The position numbers were made by a program, and so were the translations under genes. Below are positions 11,986 through 25,600 of a stretch of 64,000 nt of DNA, in pieces (position 1 is the stretch's first letter; every line of letters begins with the position of its first letter). Source of the DNA: Cladopsammia gracilis. Its lineage: Eukaryota; Cnidaria; Anthozoa; Scleractinia; Dendrophylliidae. A model generated the notes under the pieces. It searched no databases. It was not told where the DNA came from and worked only from the letters and a program-made list of their open reading frames with translations. The DNA lies in assembly GCA_022457155.1 (NCBI GenBank), contig JAJGOT010000003.1, positions 1,137,501 to 1,201,500 on the forward strand, written 5' to 3'.

Positions 11986-12554
11986 CTTCGTGCTACCAAG
12001 TGGGGTTGGACAGATGCATTTGAACTTCTCACTCCCTGTACCATTCACCCCCACCCTTTCCTTTCCAGCTCCCATCTCTCTCCACTTCCCATCATATTAC
12101 AATGCATTTTCTCCTTGTTTTGGCATCCATATTTCCTTGTTCCTGTCCCTTTATTCTGGGGTTTCTGCTCTGTCCCCTGCTACCTTAATACCTGCTTATT
12201 ATAAACCCCTGCTTATTACAAACAAAAAATTAAATCAATCTAACAACCCAACTTATCTGTGGTCTTGATTTTTTAATAAAAAATGTGAATAATACAGCCC
12301 TAACAACTTGAATGGAGAAAGCTAGTCAGCAAGTAAATAATACAAACGTCACAAATCACCAAAGCTTCAATTAAATAATAATAAATGTTATGGTTCAAAT
12401 TTTTCTTTCGTTTTAAAATTCTCAAACCAGTTTAATTTTTATTTTCCTTTGCCTGAGTTTCATTATCATATTCTGAGACAAAGGAAGACAAAAATCAACT
12501 GGTTTGAAAATGTTTAAACCAAAGAAAAAAATTTGAGCCACAACATATACATCA

Positions 12555-12832
12555 GGCCGCGGTTGTTCAAAAGGTGGATAGCGCTATTCACCGGATAAAT
12601 CACTATCCAGTGGATCTCACACGGACTTAGTGACCCCCTTCATATACGTTAGTCCTAAAAATGAGGGGTGACCACTGACATTTTTACGACTAACGTATAT
12701 GAAGGGGGTCACTGAATCCGTGTGGGAATTCGTTTCCCCAGTGGATAGGTGTTAACAAAATCCTTTGTGTTATCCGCTGGATAGTGATTTATCCGGTGGA
12801 TAGCGCTATCCACGTTTTGAACAACCAGGGCC
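12555..12832. mobile_element. Palindromic GGTTGTTCAAA MITE carrying an inner palindrome
   Basis: The left end GGTTGTTCAAAAGGTGGATA and right end CCACGTTTTGAACAACC are inverted. Subterminal TCACTATCC/GGATAGTGA phrases also pair. An inner palindrome of about 100 bp (about 12618-12726, ACACGGACTTAGTGACCCCC and its complement) is inserted in it. The same outer family recurs at 49206-49459 and as a decayed copy near 37910-38050. Confidence 0.75.
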
Positions 12833-12980
12833 AGTTCTACCAGAAAATAAGTCCTATAAATAGCAACGCCTCTTCACTTCACTGTTCATAATTCTTGTGT
12901 TAACAATATGCTGGAATTGAATATGAAATGCATTGCAGCACAAATGCTAGAACCACTCGAGTGCTTTCACAGTACTATCA

Positions 12981-12986
12981 TTTATT
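12981..12986 (-). terminator. Poly(A) signal very close to the MZT2 stop
   Basis: TTTATT on the plus strand is AATAAA on the minus strand. It begins only 7 nt after the TAA codon (12996-12994), so the 3' UTR would be very short if this signal is used. Confidence 0.45.
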
Positions 12987-12993
12987 TTGCATT

Positions 12994-13407
12994 TTACTGT
13001 TGCATGGCTGCGTGTGCTCTCAACTCCTTCAAACGGCTAGAGATCGGGATTCTTTCGCGACTCGTTTGAGTTGTTCCTAAACTAGTGCTTGAGCCCAACT
13101 GAGAAGATTGTAATGTGTCGTAGCTACTTGTAGCCATTGTAGTACTCGAGGAACTCAACTTTGTCGTGGAATGCGATGGCGTTTCACTTGGATACCCTTT
13201 CGTAGTAGCTATCTTCTTCAAAATACTAACCAGGGAAGTCGGAGAAACGTTTAGCTTTATCAAATCCAACAGTATCTTGAAGACATCGGGATCGAGGGTT
13301 ACCCCGCTCAAATTACAAAGTTCGAGAAGTTCTTCATCCAAGCTCTTGGAAGTTGTTCGTGTCACAGTCACTTTGTAAATGTCCGGCGTAGATTTGGATC
13401 TTGACAT
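12994..13407 (-). CDS. MZT2: Mitotic-spindle organizing protein 2 (MOZART2) homologue
   Basis: A single open exon of 137 residues. Residues 37-66 (TLDPDVFKILLDLIKLNVSP...ILKKI) closely match the hallmark MOZART2 segment (IDPDVFKILVDLLKLNVAP...MLK in human MZT2), preceded by the short helix DEELLELCNLSG. The C-terminal half is a Ser/Thr-rich, poorly conserved tail, as in the family; human MZT2 is about 158 residues. MOZART2 is a small subunit of the gamma-tubulin ring complex that binds the N-terminal part of a GCP subunit and helps recruit the complex to centrosomes. The lack of introns could mean a retrocopy or lineage intron loss; the frame is clean. The gene converges on the HCFC1R1-like gene and diverges from the RasGAP gene. 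Confidence 0.88.
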   Translation of the reverse strand: MSRSKSTPDIYKVTVTRTTSKSLDEELLELCNLSGVTLDPDVFKILLDLIKLNVSPTSLVSILKKIATTKGYPSETPSHSTTKLSSSSTTMATSSYDTLQSSQLGSSTSLGTTQTSRERIPISSRLKELRAHAAMQQ

Positions 13408-13868
13408 GTTTAAAAGGACGGATGAATTGGTTTAAATAACACAATACCCCTGTCGACTCCTTTCTGGTGAAATATTGGCCTTGAATCAGCGGATCAAGAT
13501 GGAACGAGCCATTTTGAAAACGACATTCGTTTTCAGTCTTCCTCTAATTACTTTTCAAAATGATACTTGATGTATGCTTACACAGATTGTCGCGAGTAAC
13601 GAGCGAGAGACCGTTTTCACGAAGAAACCAGAAATTCCAGTTGAAAAATTAAATGATTCAAGTCATTCCATTTGGAAAGCCTAAAAAAGATTAGGTTGCC
13701 GACTGGGGTAACGCATTTTAATACTCTAGTTTAGACAGCTGTTTAGTGGCAGAGATCCAGTCTTTTCAGCTACGGACTTCCCCCTCGGAAAAGCCAAGGG
13801 AATGTGACAATCAGATTCTCGTTCTAGTTTTTTATATTCTTATATAGGAATAACTAATCAGCTGACTG

Positions 13869-14178
13869 TAGCCTGTACAACAGGCGGCCTCAAGGGGGTG
13901 CAGGGGCGGATCCAGGATTTTTCTTAGGAGGGAGTGCACCTCTAAGGAATGACGTAACGACGTTTTTTCTTTTCTTTGCAGAATACCAGTTATATCAGAA
14001 AGATGCAGGTCATCTCAGGGGGGAGGGAGTGCGCACCCCCTGCCTCCCCCACCCCCAGATCTGCCCCTGGGGTGGTCAAGCGAGTTTTGGGACGCGAAGC
14101 GTGAGCAACGAGAGTTGCTCGCGTTTCCCGCTCGCGCTCCAAAGCTCTCGCCCCAATACCCGCTTGTTGTGCAGGCTA
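13869..14178. mobile_element. TAGCCTG-type MITE interrupted by a second MITE
   Basis: The ends TAGCCTGTACAACAGGCGG and CCCGCTTGTTGTGCAGGCTA are inverted. The left arm is split by the CAGGGGC element at 13901-14069. Related TAGCCTG...CAGGCTA elements occur at 30944-31066 and 53931-54073. Confidence 0.65.
13901..14069. mobile_element. CAGGGGC-terminal MITE, second copy
   Basis: It starts CAGGGGCGGATCCAGG and ends CCCAGATCTGCCCCTG, the same terminal family as 4539-4704. It is nested inside the element at 13869-14178. Confidence 0.65.
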
Positions 14179-14179
14179 G

Positions 14180-16697
14180 CTGACTGAAGCCAAAGGGTCT
14201 AGGTTTGTTCCTGAATCAAACAGTTTAGAGGGCCATCAGGTTGAAAGTCTTTCTCTTATCCATCCTTTTCTTTACTGATCTTTAGGACAATTTGCAACTG
14301 ATCTGTTACTTAAATCACTTCAGCGTGCCCAGTAGGTGGTGTCGAATAGCAAAAATTTAAAATCCTGTGTTTTACATTTTGAACCGTCAACATAACACAC
14401 TGAAAACAAACATCATTTAAAGTATTAACTGCAGAACTTGAGACCGAGAATCTCAGTGACGGGCCAAATGCAAACTAAGAAAGCCAACAAACTATCTTCT
14501 CTGTTATGACATTAGACCATCGCGTAGGCTGGCAAACTACGTCTGTAGGAAACTTGGCGACGTAGAAGATTACACTGCAAAAAATGTTTTACCACCATAA
14601 GTTCATACGCATAACTTATGGTAACTCACGCATACAATAACACGAACTGTCAATGAAAGGATAATATATTGACGCTAAATTTGTTATCAGAACTATATTT
14701 AACTACAGTCAATACCACTTCCGTCGTTCTGTTACTATATCAATGGTGCTAATAATAGCGCAGACACCTGTCATAAAACTTTGCAAACTCGTATTGTCCA
14801 TTAATTAGGCAGATGTGTATAAAATAGGTTTGAAACACTCTCCCGTGGTATAGGAACTTAATCAACTTGATCAGTTTAGGTTTCAAAGCCTTCTCTTTGA
14901 ATTGGCCGTCAGTTTCTTATTTTGAAAAGAGTACAGTTTATTCGCGCTGTAAATGTTTGAAAATAGACTGAGTTGTTTAACTCTCAAACTCTTTCCACTC
15001 TAGATCTTTACGTTGCAAAACGACGTCACAACCGTTCCTGAGTTATGGGGCCCACCCCGTCTCTCGTACCTTCTTAGCAGATAAGATAAATGTAATCTAA
15101 AAACAGCAACAGGAAATTCGAAACTTGAAAGCTTTGATGGACTCGCGTATATCTTAGCTAAAAATACGCACTAGAATATGTCATAGTTTCGAACAAAACG
15201 TTACTGGATATTGGATGTCATCTTCCCTTCTTCCGGCTCTGTCTGCCTCTGTTCCTTTTTTTTTTGCCAGATGAGGCCGCACCGAAGTGAGGAGTATAGT
15301 ATTCTCTCGTGGAGGCCAAATAAAATTTGTTGTTTCAGAAAGAATTAAAGCTTTACCTGTTTTGTAGATACGAAATACGTTTGATAAATTATGGTATTGA
15401 AAACGCAAAACTGACATACTGCCATTTTCAGGATCCAGTTTAGTGATACACCCCTTTTAGTAGCGATACTTCGATGTGTACTCCCTCTTTCACACAAAAA
15501 AGCTTGACTATATATATTTTAAAAAGTTTTCGATTTAATGTCGAAAGTAATTTTTTTAACCTAGTTTTTATTTGTCGCCATGTTTAAAACTGAGTTTTTG
15601 ATTTCATGTCTTATTAGGACATTAGTATTTTTTTAAACTACTTTTTGTTTATCGAAGGGATGTATATTTTTTTCAACCAATCAGAATCACAACTCTACTA
15701 AAGCCAATCGTGTTTTGGTTTGCCCACGTTTTACCGCGGTCGGCATCCGGTTGCATGCCCTTTTATTCGATTTCTGATTGCTTTTGTTTTCGGCTGCTTG
15801 CTGCGGTTGGACAAATGTGATCCAGATTTTTGGCTGTACCATACACTGTACCATACATAATCAAAAACTAGCAAATTAAAAAAACTTAAAAAGTTCTTTA
15901 TAATAATGGTACAAAAAGGTAGCCTAGTACATTCACGTAAGTCAGAGTAAGAGAGTGTGAAGTCACTGACTTTGTCGTAAATAGCCATTTTGTCCTTTCA
16001 CTATATTTTCCAAATTTTGAAATCGGTTTGAGTGGTGTGAACTGAGTATTAAAAACGTTAATATGAATGGATTATCAGTAAAATGATTTGTAATTGAGCA
16101 CTGATTAGTTAAATGAATATTATATCGCATTTATGAAAAAAAATATACCTATTTATAAAGTTCCTTTTGTTATCTCGGTTTATTCAAACCTTCGAGAGAG
16201 AAAAAACACTTTTTCAACGAGAAAATTTACCGCGCAGTAGCTGATTCAGCAAGTACGCAAAGGATCAAAAACGACGTACATTTACGGTCAATTAAAATCA
16301 ACAGCAATATTTGATTTGCGCCAAAAGAAAATTATAATTAGCACAGTTTCACACTTACAAAGGTGTCACCGCTAATTGTCCGATACAGGCTCACTGTTTA
16401 TCTTGCTCGTTAATTAGATGCAGTATTTTACGTAAGACTATCCAAGACTCATTGAAAGGGCAAAAATATTTAAGTGTCCAATCCGAGATATAAGGCAACA
16501 TGGTATTGGGATCGCGCTCTTAACTTGCAAAATACAGACAAAAAGCTGTGTTTGTCGACTCGCTAAACTGAGGGAAACGTCCTAGAGTTGTTTGGTGGAA
16601 CGTTTTTACGGATCAGGCCCTCAACCGCGAATTTTGATATTTTCAGTACTGTATTGCTGTATCATCTCCCCAACGTAAAAACACTGCGCTAACTGAA
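14180..16697. other. Intergenic and 5' flanking region of the RasGAP gene
   Basis: About 2.5 kb of AT-rich DNA between the divergent MZT2-like and RasGAP genes. Short open frames (15181-15417, 15731-15988) look like chance. No clear TATA box or repeat with defined ends was recognised, although the start codon at 16698 implies a promoter here. Confidence 0.4.
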
Positions 16698-19600
16698 ATG
16701 GCCGCCAAGAGCACCATTTTATATCTTCGAATCGGAGAAGGAAAGAATTTGCCCAGAAAAGATATGTAAGTCCACGAGTACTTTAAACTGAAATTATTAC
16801 AATACACCTTCTGTTGCGTGTACATTTACGTTCGTGAAGTGTTTATCGCATCATGGCGATAAACCAAGAACCGAAACTCTCGCAAAATTAGTCTAGTTGT
16901 TTGGTTAACGAGTTAACTAAGAAATTATTTTGTTTTGTGTTTTCATATATAGCTCAGGAAAGAGCGATCCTTACTGTATTGTGAAGGTGGATAACAACGT
17001 TGTTGCGAGGTAAGTGAATCTTGTTGCCATCTAGGGGTCTGTAATAGACTTTTTAATGAACCATTCCTGGCAATTTACGTTGAATGGAAAACACGGAGCC
17101 GAACCACATCATAAATGAACTCATACGCTTATTGAATTTGTTATGTAATTAACTTGGCAGAAATTTATCAATCTCAGATTTACAATGTATTGCATGTAAA
17201 AGCAGTCTTGTGGAATGCGAGACGCGAATAAACAAGAAACGATAAAAAGTCAATAAAGCAAACGTGAGTCGCCAAATCGCTCTGTCGACAGTAGCCGTAA
17301 TCTCAAATCATATATGTAAATTAAAATCTTTAAGTAACAGTTTTGGATGGGGAAAACGCTGAAAGTTTTCGACCAACCGATAACATCTTCCGCTCTACTT
17401 CATTTCAAGTACACCCCATACTGTTTTTGCCTTTGTAAACGCTTCCTGCAAATCTGCATAACAGAATAAACTTGACATGAAATAAAAAAGCTCAGACAAT
17501 TTTCCCGAGAACGGAAATGTCGATCGGTGCCTTTTTTATCTGAATTGGAGACAGGCCCATAAGAGGGCAATTGCGGTCTCTGTAATTTTTTTCTTTTTTT
17601 TTTTTTTAGTTAATAGAATAACTGTCTAAAATGTTTCGAGAACTTAACCACGCGACCTAGGCAATTGAACAGTGTTAACCTCAGTTAACTTTACTAATTA
17701 GAATATCCACTGCGTTACGTATTTTTTTTTTCTTCGCCTTGATTATTAATTATTTTGGTCTGGATATAGGCCTGAAAACATTTGGTAATAAATAGATTTT
17801 ATCTATAGCAAACTAGGACAACTAAAGGCTATTAACTATTCCATAATTAATTTTAAAAGTACTGAAACATTCATTTAGTCAAGCATAACTGAGTAAAGAA
17901 AAGAACAAAAGATTTTTAAAATAATTTTAATTGCAACATTTTTTTAGCGTTTTCAAAACATCGCTCATTATTCTCATGGAAGCTAAGAGCCGTCAGAAAG
18001 TTCTGGCGAGAAATATAGACGCGAACCAAGGTAGAAACAATCTAATAAGTTAATATTTCGTTGATTAACAATGGAATATTACTGTGGGAGACTTAAGTGT
18101 AATATCAGGGAAACCAACGAATTGTTTCGCCAAATAGCTGTTCGAGATGTCCACTGCACCACCCTCAAATTTAGGGATTACAATTAGATAAAAAGTTTAG
18201 GTTCTTAAACCGAAAATGTAAGCTGACGCTTTTGGATCCAATAAAAACTATGCCTGATGTTTTCGACAGGATAAAAAGAAATGTTTTCTTTCCCAGGACT
18301 GCCACAGTATGGAGGGACTTGGAACCGTTTTGGGGTGAAGAATATACCATGTTTCTTCCAGTTGGTTTCACAAACTTGTCTGTCTACGTTTACGATGAGG
18401 ATACCATCGGGTAAGGAAAAGGAAAAGGAATCAGACGCCCACTTGGTTTACAACCGGGCCGTTTGTCCCCAGCCAACTTGGTTTACAACCAGGCCGTTTG
18501 TCCCCAGCCCACTTGGGTTTACAACCGGGCCGTTTGTCCCCAGCCCACCCAACTCCTAATTTAAAACGCATCATACTTGACATACCGACCTGCTTGACTA
18601 TACATCTTATTCCAAGATGGTGGCCAATTTATTATTCTTTTATATGTATGTTAAGGTTACAGTGTACCTTCAGATCGAAAATTTATTGAATTTTTTTTTT
18701 TTTGGCGTTAAAATAAAGTTTACAGAATGAACTTTCATCCAAAAAAAAAGTATCGAAAATAGTGAAAATTGACGGAGAAATGACGGTGTAACTTTTGAGG
18801 GCGGAGTTTGTTTATTAAGCGATATGTTTTTTTAAGCGCCGTTTTCTCAAAGTTATTTTTTCGCTTGTTGGGGACACTTTAAAGAGCTACAACTCAAAGG
18901 GAATTTGTTCGATTTTCCTTAAATTTGGACAGAAGCTAGGCTATCATATAATCAACAAACACGTGTCGGCGAATTTCTAATTCCGAAAACGTTTTTTTCG
19001 TCAAGACTGAGGCATTTCCGTGCGATCATTCCAATTTTTTTTCTCTCCTTTTCGAAAATATTCTGTAACTTTTCACTGCAATTGAATATGGAAAATCGCC
19101 GACACGTTTTTTTAGCGCTTCGTGTCCGGAAACCCGAGAACAAATCAAATTAGCAAAATATAATAATCGCTTTAAGTTATAGCGTTTTAAAGCTGATTCG
19201 GACGTTCTAATTTAGACGTCGTAAAAAATTCGACAATTCATTTTATTACCAAATGATTTCCATATTTAGATAGCCAGCTCTATAAGCTTTAATTTGATAT
19301 CTGGGTTTAGGTATATTAAATGTAATCTTAAGACGCTAGAGCTGTTATGCTGGAGACACCCCCGAAGGTACACTGTAACCTTAATTAGCCCTTGTTGCCT
19401 CGTCAGCATGTGCAAAATACAACAGAATTTTCACGCGAAAATCTGTTTATTTGTTTTGTTTCTACTGAATTTCAGGGGTCTGCAGGTTCTCATCGCAATA
19501 GCGTTCCGCCCAGGTGACGTCATATTTGGCAGCATTGCATTGTGGGATCGAAATGCGGACAAATATTTCAAAATGGCTGCCTCGGAAACACCCGTTTTTG

Positions 19601-22600
19601 TGATTCCTGTACATGTTGTGGATAATTGTCGAGTTGTACCCAGAACAGTGCTTCGTAGCTACCTGCATAGTTCTTGAATGTTTGTACGCATATCAATCCC
19701 ATGATGTTGCGCGCCAATTCTATGTTTAGAATCTGGGCGGAACGCTATTCATTAATGGCAGTCTAAACCGCAATCCCTAGTTGCATGGGTTTTCAACTTC
19801 AGATTGGAAATCACAGTAAGATTAGAAAGGCGCAATAAAACAAAGACTGTTAGTTTTTTCCTTACAGAGTTGATGATCTCATTGGAAGGGTCACGTTTGA
19901 CCGAGAGATGCTGACACACTGTCCTAGCGCCAAAGGTCTGGATAAATGGTTTCCAATTTCTTCTGTATACCATTCGCACGCGGATTACACAGATATTCAA
20001 GGAGATATCAAGATTGAGACAACACTTTATGAGAAGGTGATAATACGTCGGTATCTCTTTTGTTAGTATATACTAAAACAGTGGATAGCATTATTGACGC
20101 TCTGATTGGCTACTAAAAACTCGGAATAGCAAGTGCTATTCACCTCTAAACAAATTTCGGTCATTTGCGCGCGAAAATTGTAATCGATGACAGGAATAAA
20201 TGAGTTAAAAATCATAATTTTCGTGCTATGTTATCTCACTGTTTTAGTATACAGCTATTTCAATTAACGTCGTCGGATGAAAAAGGCGAAAAGCTAAGAC
20301 CGCAAGGTAGTATGGGAATTTTATTCAATGGATTTCACCCTAACCCATACTGCCTTGCGGTCTTGGCTTAAAGCTTTCATCCGACAACGTCTATTGAAAT
20401 AGCTGTATACTAAAACAATCCGATTCACCACAGTGTCAGTGGCCAGTGGTGGATATCTACCGAACCTCGAAGCGGCGAGGTAAATATATCCACCACTAGC
20501 CACCTCCACTTCGGTGAATAGTTGTTAATTGTGTATTAACCTTTTTCCGAGAGTGATAAAGTGGTTTTGCATTACTGTGTTTTGTGATTAAAGTGCCTAT
20601 CACCCCCAGAAAGTTATTTTCAGAATCAACTCTATGCACACTGAATAGTTGAATGGTAAAATACTTCTTATTTTGAACGTCGCGTTTGTGAGTTACAGAG
20701 ACTGGAATTAACAAAATGCTAATTAGATGACGTCAACCCGGGAATTTGCCATTATTTCTACGCAAATTTACAATGCGCAGTTTACAGCTTGAGGATAATT
20801 AATTTGAAAAATACTAAAAATAAACTGTGGATAGTCAATTGATTCGTAAAAAATATTACTTGGAGGTGAAAACAAGTAGTTGTATAATAAATGATAATTC
20901 GAGTCTCTATAACTCACTAACACGACGTTCAAAACAAGAAATATTTTACCATTCAACTATTCAATGTACATAGAGTTGATTCTGAAAATAACTTTCTAGG
21001 AGTGATAGGCACTTTAACAAAAAACTGAACTCGCGTCACTTTCTCAACCAATCAGAAGTAAATTAAACCAAAGCCAGTGTGGTGACTTGTTTGCAAACTT
21101 TTTCCTGCTTCTTACTTACTGTTCCAGAACAAATTTAACTTTAAAAAAATCCTTGATAAGCCACTGTTACTGATTTATTAAATCAAGTTAGAATTGATTG
21201 GCTTTGCTATGTTGTTGTTTGTTGCTACAGGGAGATGTGAAGAAAATAAGAGTTAGAGTCCTGGAAGTCAGGTATTATGAGTTCTGTTAAGGTTACAGTG
21301 TACCTTCAGATCGAAAATTTATCGAAATTTTTTTTTGGCGTCAAAATAAAGTTTACAGAATGAACTTTCATCGAAAAAAAAAATTATCGAAAAATAGTGA
21401 AAATTGACGGAGAAATGACAGTATAACTTTTGTGGGCGGAGTTTGTTTATTAAGCGATATGTTTTTTTAAGCGCTGTTTTCTCAAAGTTAATTTTTCGCT
21501 TGTCGGGACACTTTAAAGAGCTACAACTCAAAGGGAATTTGTTCGATTTTCCTCAAATTTGGACAGAAGCTAGGCTAACATATAATCAACAAAAACGTGT
21601 CGGCGAATTTCTTATTGCCGAAAGCTTTTTCGTCAAGAGCCATTTCCGTGCGATCATTCCAATTTTTTTCCTCCCTTTTTCGAAAATATTCTGTAACTTT
21701 TCACTGCAATTGAATATGGGAAATCGCCAACACGTTTTTTTAGCGCTTCGTGTCCGGAAACCCGAGAACAAATCAAATTAGCAAAATACAATAATCGCTT
21801 TGAGTTAAAGCGTTTTAAAGCTGATTCGGACGTTCGAATTTAGACGTCATAAAAAATTAGACAATTCCCTCTATTACCAAATGGTTTCCATATTTAGATA
21901 GCCAGCTCTATAAGCTTTAATTTGATATCTGGGTTTAGGTATGTTAAGTGTAATCTTAAGACACTTGAGCTGTTATACTGGAGACACCCCCGAAGGTACA
22001 CTGTAACCTTAAGTGAAATCTAACTTCAGGGGAACAACGCCTTTTCAGACATTTAGTCATTATGGTAGACGTAGTCACCTTAAAAGCCATTTTAAGCAAA
22101 ATTCTTTTTGTTAGGAAACATTGAGACAGTAGCTGAATACAGCTTGAAATGTAGACCTTCATTAAGGGATCCGTCTATGCGGCTATCTTGCCTGTTGTGG
22201 AACGGAGGCAGTGAACATGTTCTCATTCACGTTTTTCACTCTCTAAGCGTGTTTTAATATCTGTGTTCCAGGGACCTTCCCGACAATGTCCGAAGCGGTG
22301 TGGAGCCGACGGTAAAACTCTCCCACGGAGAAAGTGGTGCCTGTCATTTGCGGCAAACACTAAGAGAGACAGTCATTAAACTCCCTGAGGTAATGGTATT
22401 AATTTGAGAGATACATAAAGTGTGACACTATTTATATTATTTATCTCTTTGGTTTGTCTAACAAAGTGTAGCGTGGTGATATAGTTTTTAATATAAAAAA
22501 ACTTGCTTGTGAACTGCGTCCACTGGCTTTTACGGCCATTCCTCGTGAAGAACCAATATCAGAACTCACAACAAAAACGTGTAACCGGTGTCAAACGCGG

Positions 22601-25600
22601 GAAAATGTGCGTATAAAGATAGGTTGCGAGTGGTTTTGTTTTTTTGTTGCGTTCAAACAGAAAAACAGTGCGTTTTCTTTAATCAGTCAGAGTTTTTGAA
22701 CCATTTTAATATTGAGCTCGACAGTTTAAGGCGGGGGTACACGTGAATTTCAATGAAATTTTATAAGAGTTTAAAGAAAGGATAGGAGAAAGTAAATGAT
22801 TTTTGGATTACCAACAGACAGTTGATACCCACTCAAGAACACCCCAGGTTGATAGTGGACTATTTTAGTGTCCGTCTATTAATTATTAACTACAAATTCT
22901 AATTTGTAAAACTTCATTAAATCTTCACTGAATATTTTACAAATTTTACAAATCCTTTGATCCTCCCAAACATACCGAACGAGATATTTCTATTGAAGCC
23001 ATGTTAAGTGGCGGAAAAATGGCATTCAGGAGGACCCACACCTTAAACCGGTACCTTAATCCAATGCAAAGTAACTAATTAAGTACAACCACTTTCGATA
23101 GTGAATCGAAAAACTGTTCTATCGCCCGGCGGCGTGAATCTATACCTTGCGTTGAAATACTTTGACACTCTTCTTTGATTAGGGCTACAAAAAGTTTTGG
23201 ATTCCCAGCAAACAAAAGTACTTGGAGTTTGATATGAAGGAGCCATTACAGGACGTCACGTTGACGGCCGAAGTGAAGATTGAATCAGAAACACTGTGGT
23301 GTTCAGGACAGGTAATTAACAACAGACTAAATCAAAGTGCCCTTCGGGCTATCTCCTGTAAGTTTTTCCCATCATGCAATGCTGTCATATTATGTCCTAA
23401 TATTGATTTTGATGTTGCACTTGGGCATTTAGGCAAGAGTGTGTGGTTTCTTGAGTTCAATTTCTCTCTTTTGACAATTTTGTTTGCATGTAATTGGTAA
23501 TGGTTTTGCAGTCCTCTTGGCTTGTGTCTGTAGCAAGTTTCAGTAGTTTCAACTGGTCTGGATTTTCACTTGGTTTATTATCAATAGCCTCATACAAACA
23601 TTGTGTTACTGTTGTCGTCCCTAAACCTGCGCCAGTACTTAAAAATAGTGTCAATGGCTTCTCGTCGTTTTTAACAGAGAGTAACATAGACTTAACTGAA
23701 CTATAGAATTAACGATCATGAACTATTTTGCTTTTTATTTGTTTTTGTAGATTTTGCATGTTTACAATAACACTTAATTACATTAATTACACCACATAAA
23801 GCTTACAATACACTCCAAACAAAAACAAGCAAACTTAAAAAGAAATACTGAAATACTGAAATAAAATAAAGTTAATCATGAAATGATTATAAAGATAGCA
23901 AACAGTTTTTTGCAATGAAATATTCGATTTCATATGTTTCTTTTTTTGTTTTTCAAGCAAAAGCCTTATAGAAAGAGGTGACTTGTTTAGTTTGCATCGG
24001 TAAAAATATTAACTTTCTGGAATAATGTAATTGAGTAAAATTCTGTTTTTTCTCTAAATCAAAAATACCACATGACAAAACATCCATAATATCCAGCTGT
24101 GAACCGTAACATGGTATTTGTTTAAATACTTGAATTTGTGTGAAATGGCTATTCAATTCTCTGTGAAACGTAATTCAGTTACCCCCTCCCCCCCTCCCCC
24201 CCTCCCCCCCTCCCCCCGTTAATACCATCCTCTTACATGATTACGGCCTATTGCTCTGACTCATGCGCAGCAATGCCGGTGTAAAATTTAATTATAGTCT
24301 GAACTCCTGTTTACTACTGATTGCAGGCCACATTCTTCCTACCGATGCTCAAACCCGGCCAAAGCAGGGACGGCTGGTACAAACTGTTACCGCTCCCTCA
24401 CATAAAACAAGAGAAAACGACGTGAGTCCAGTTACCAAATTTCACTGACAAAGTCAATCAGATCTCTAACGCTTTCGTTCGTAGGAACTGAGTCGGCAGC
24501 ATTTGAGTAAGGAATGTCTTTTCAAGAAGGAATCCGGGCTCGGTATCATGATACTCCTTAAACAAGTTAGCAAATGTGTGTCCTGGCAGGTCTGCAGAGG
24601 GATAGTCCGCACCAACTGAGGCTTATTTGACGAGTACCGTCACTCCCAATGGGTCACACGACACATCTCCGCGGTATGGCCAATACCTTACGCATGCGCA
24701 CAGCCATATCACCCCGGCAGGACAGCTGTTTCGTCCTTGATAGGACTCATCAGCATGACATAGCCGTCGGCTGTGCGTATGAGTAAGGTATTGGCCATAC
24801 CGTGGACATGTGTCATGTGACCCATTGCATTCAGATGGTTTGTTTTTACAGTCACTCATCTAGAGGTAATATGTGTCCCATGTCGTCTATTAGAACCTTT
24901 GATTAATGATGAATTAAAAGGGTTTTAACCTTTTAAGAAAATTCTATACAGCGGATTTCGATTCCTCTGCGAATATAACCGCCTTTCATTGTTTGTGATT
25001 GAATAGATGTGCTACTTGATTTGATTTTGGTTTGACGACAGATATTATTATTCTTGGCTAGTTACTTTTAAAAAAATACTGGAAAATCGTCGATTCTATT
25101 TGAATATCAAAATTGTTGTAAAAATATTTCCCCCTGTGGATTATCTTTTATTTCTCTCGTCAGTGAAAACCTTGGCAGTATTAGAATGAAGGTTCGCCTG
25201 ACGCAGGAGCGCATTTTGCCTCAGAAATGTTACCAGCCTCTGGTAGAGATTCTTGTCAACGCAGCCAGTGACCCAGAGAGCCTGAATCCAACGGCACTAA
25301 GCTTAATAGAAAAGCTAACAGCCGCTGACCAGGCAACACTGGCTCACCAGATGGTTCGACTGTTTATTGGTCAAGACTTGGTAATACCGTTTCTGGATTA
25401 CGTAACACTTCGGGAAATAAGAAAAACAAGTAAGAAACCTTATTGCAGCACCCTCTCAGTTAGTAACGCATACCACTTTAAAATTTACTCACAAGAGCAT
25501 GTTCATGTTCGGGCCGCCAACTAACTTTCGGAAAGTGGTCACACCTTAGGATTCATCCAGAGAGAACACAGACTTGTACAACATATTAATATATTATATA

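Noticed and set aside
18952..19143. Similar short minus-strand open frames in both TTAA elements (also 21586-21771)
   Set aside because: They agree because the elements are near-identical copies; frameshifting indels and element position argue against a protein.
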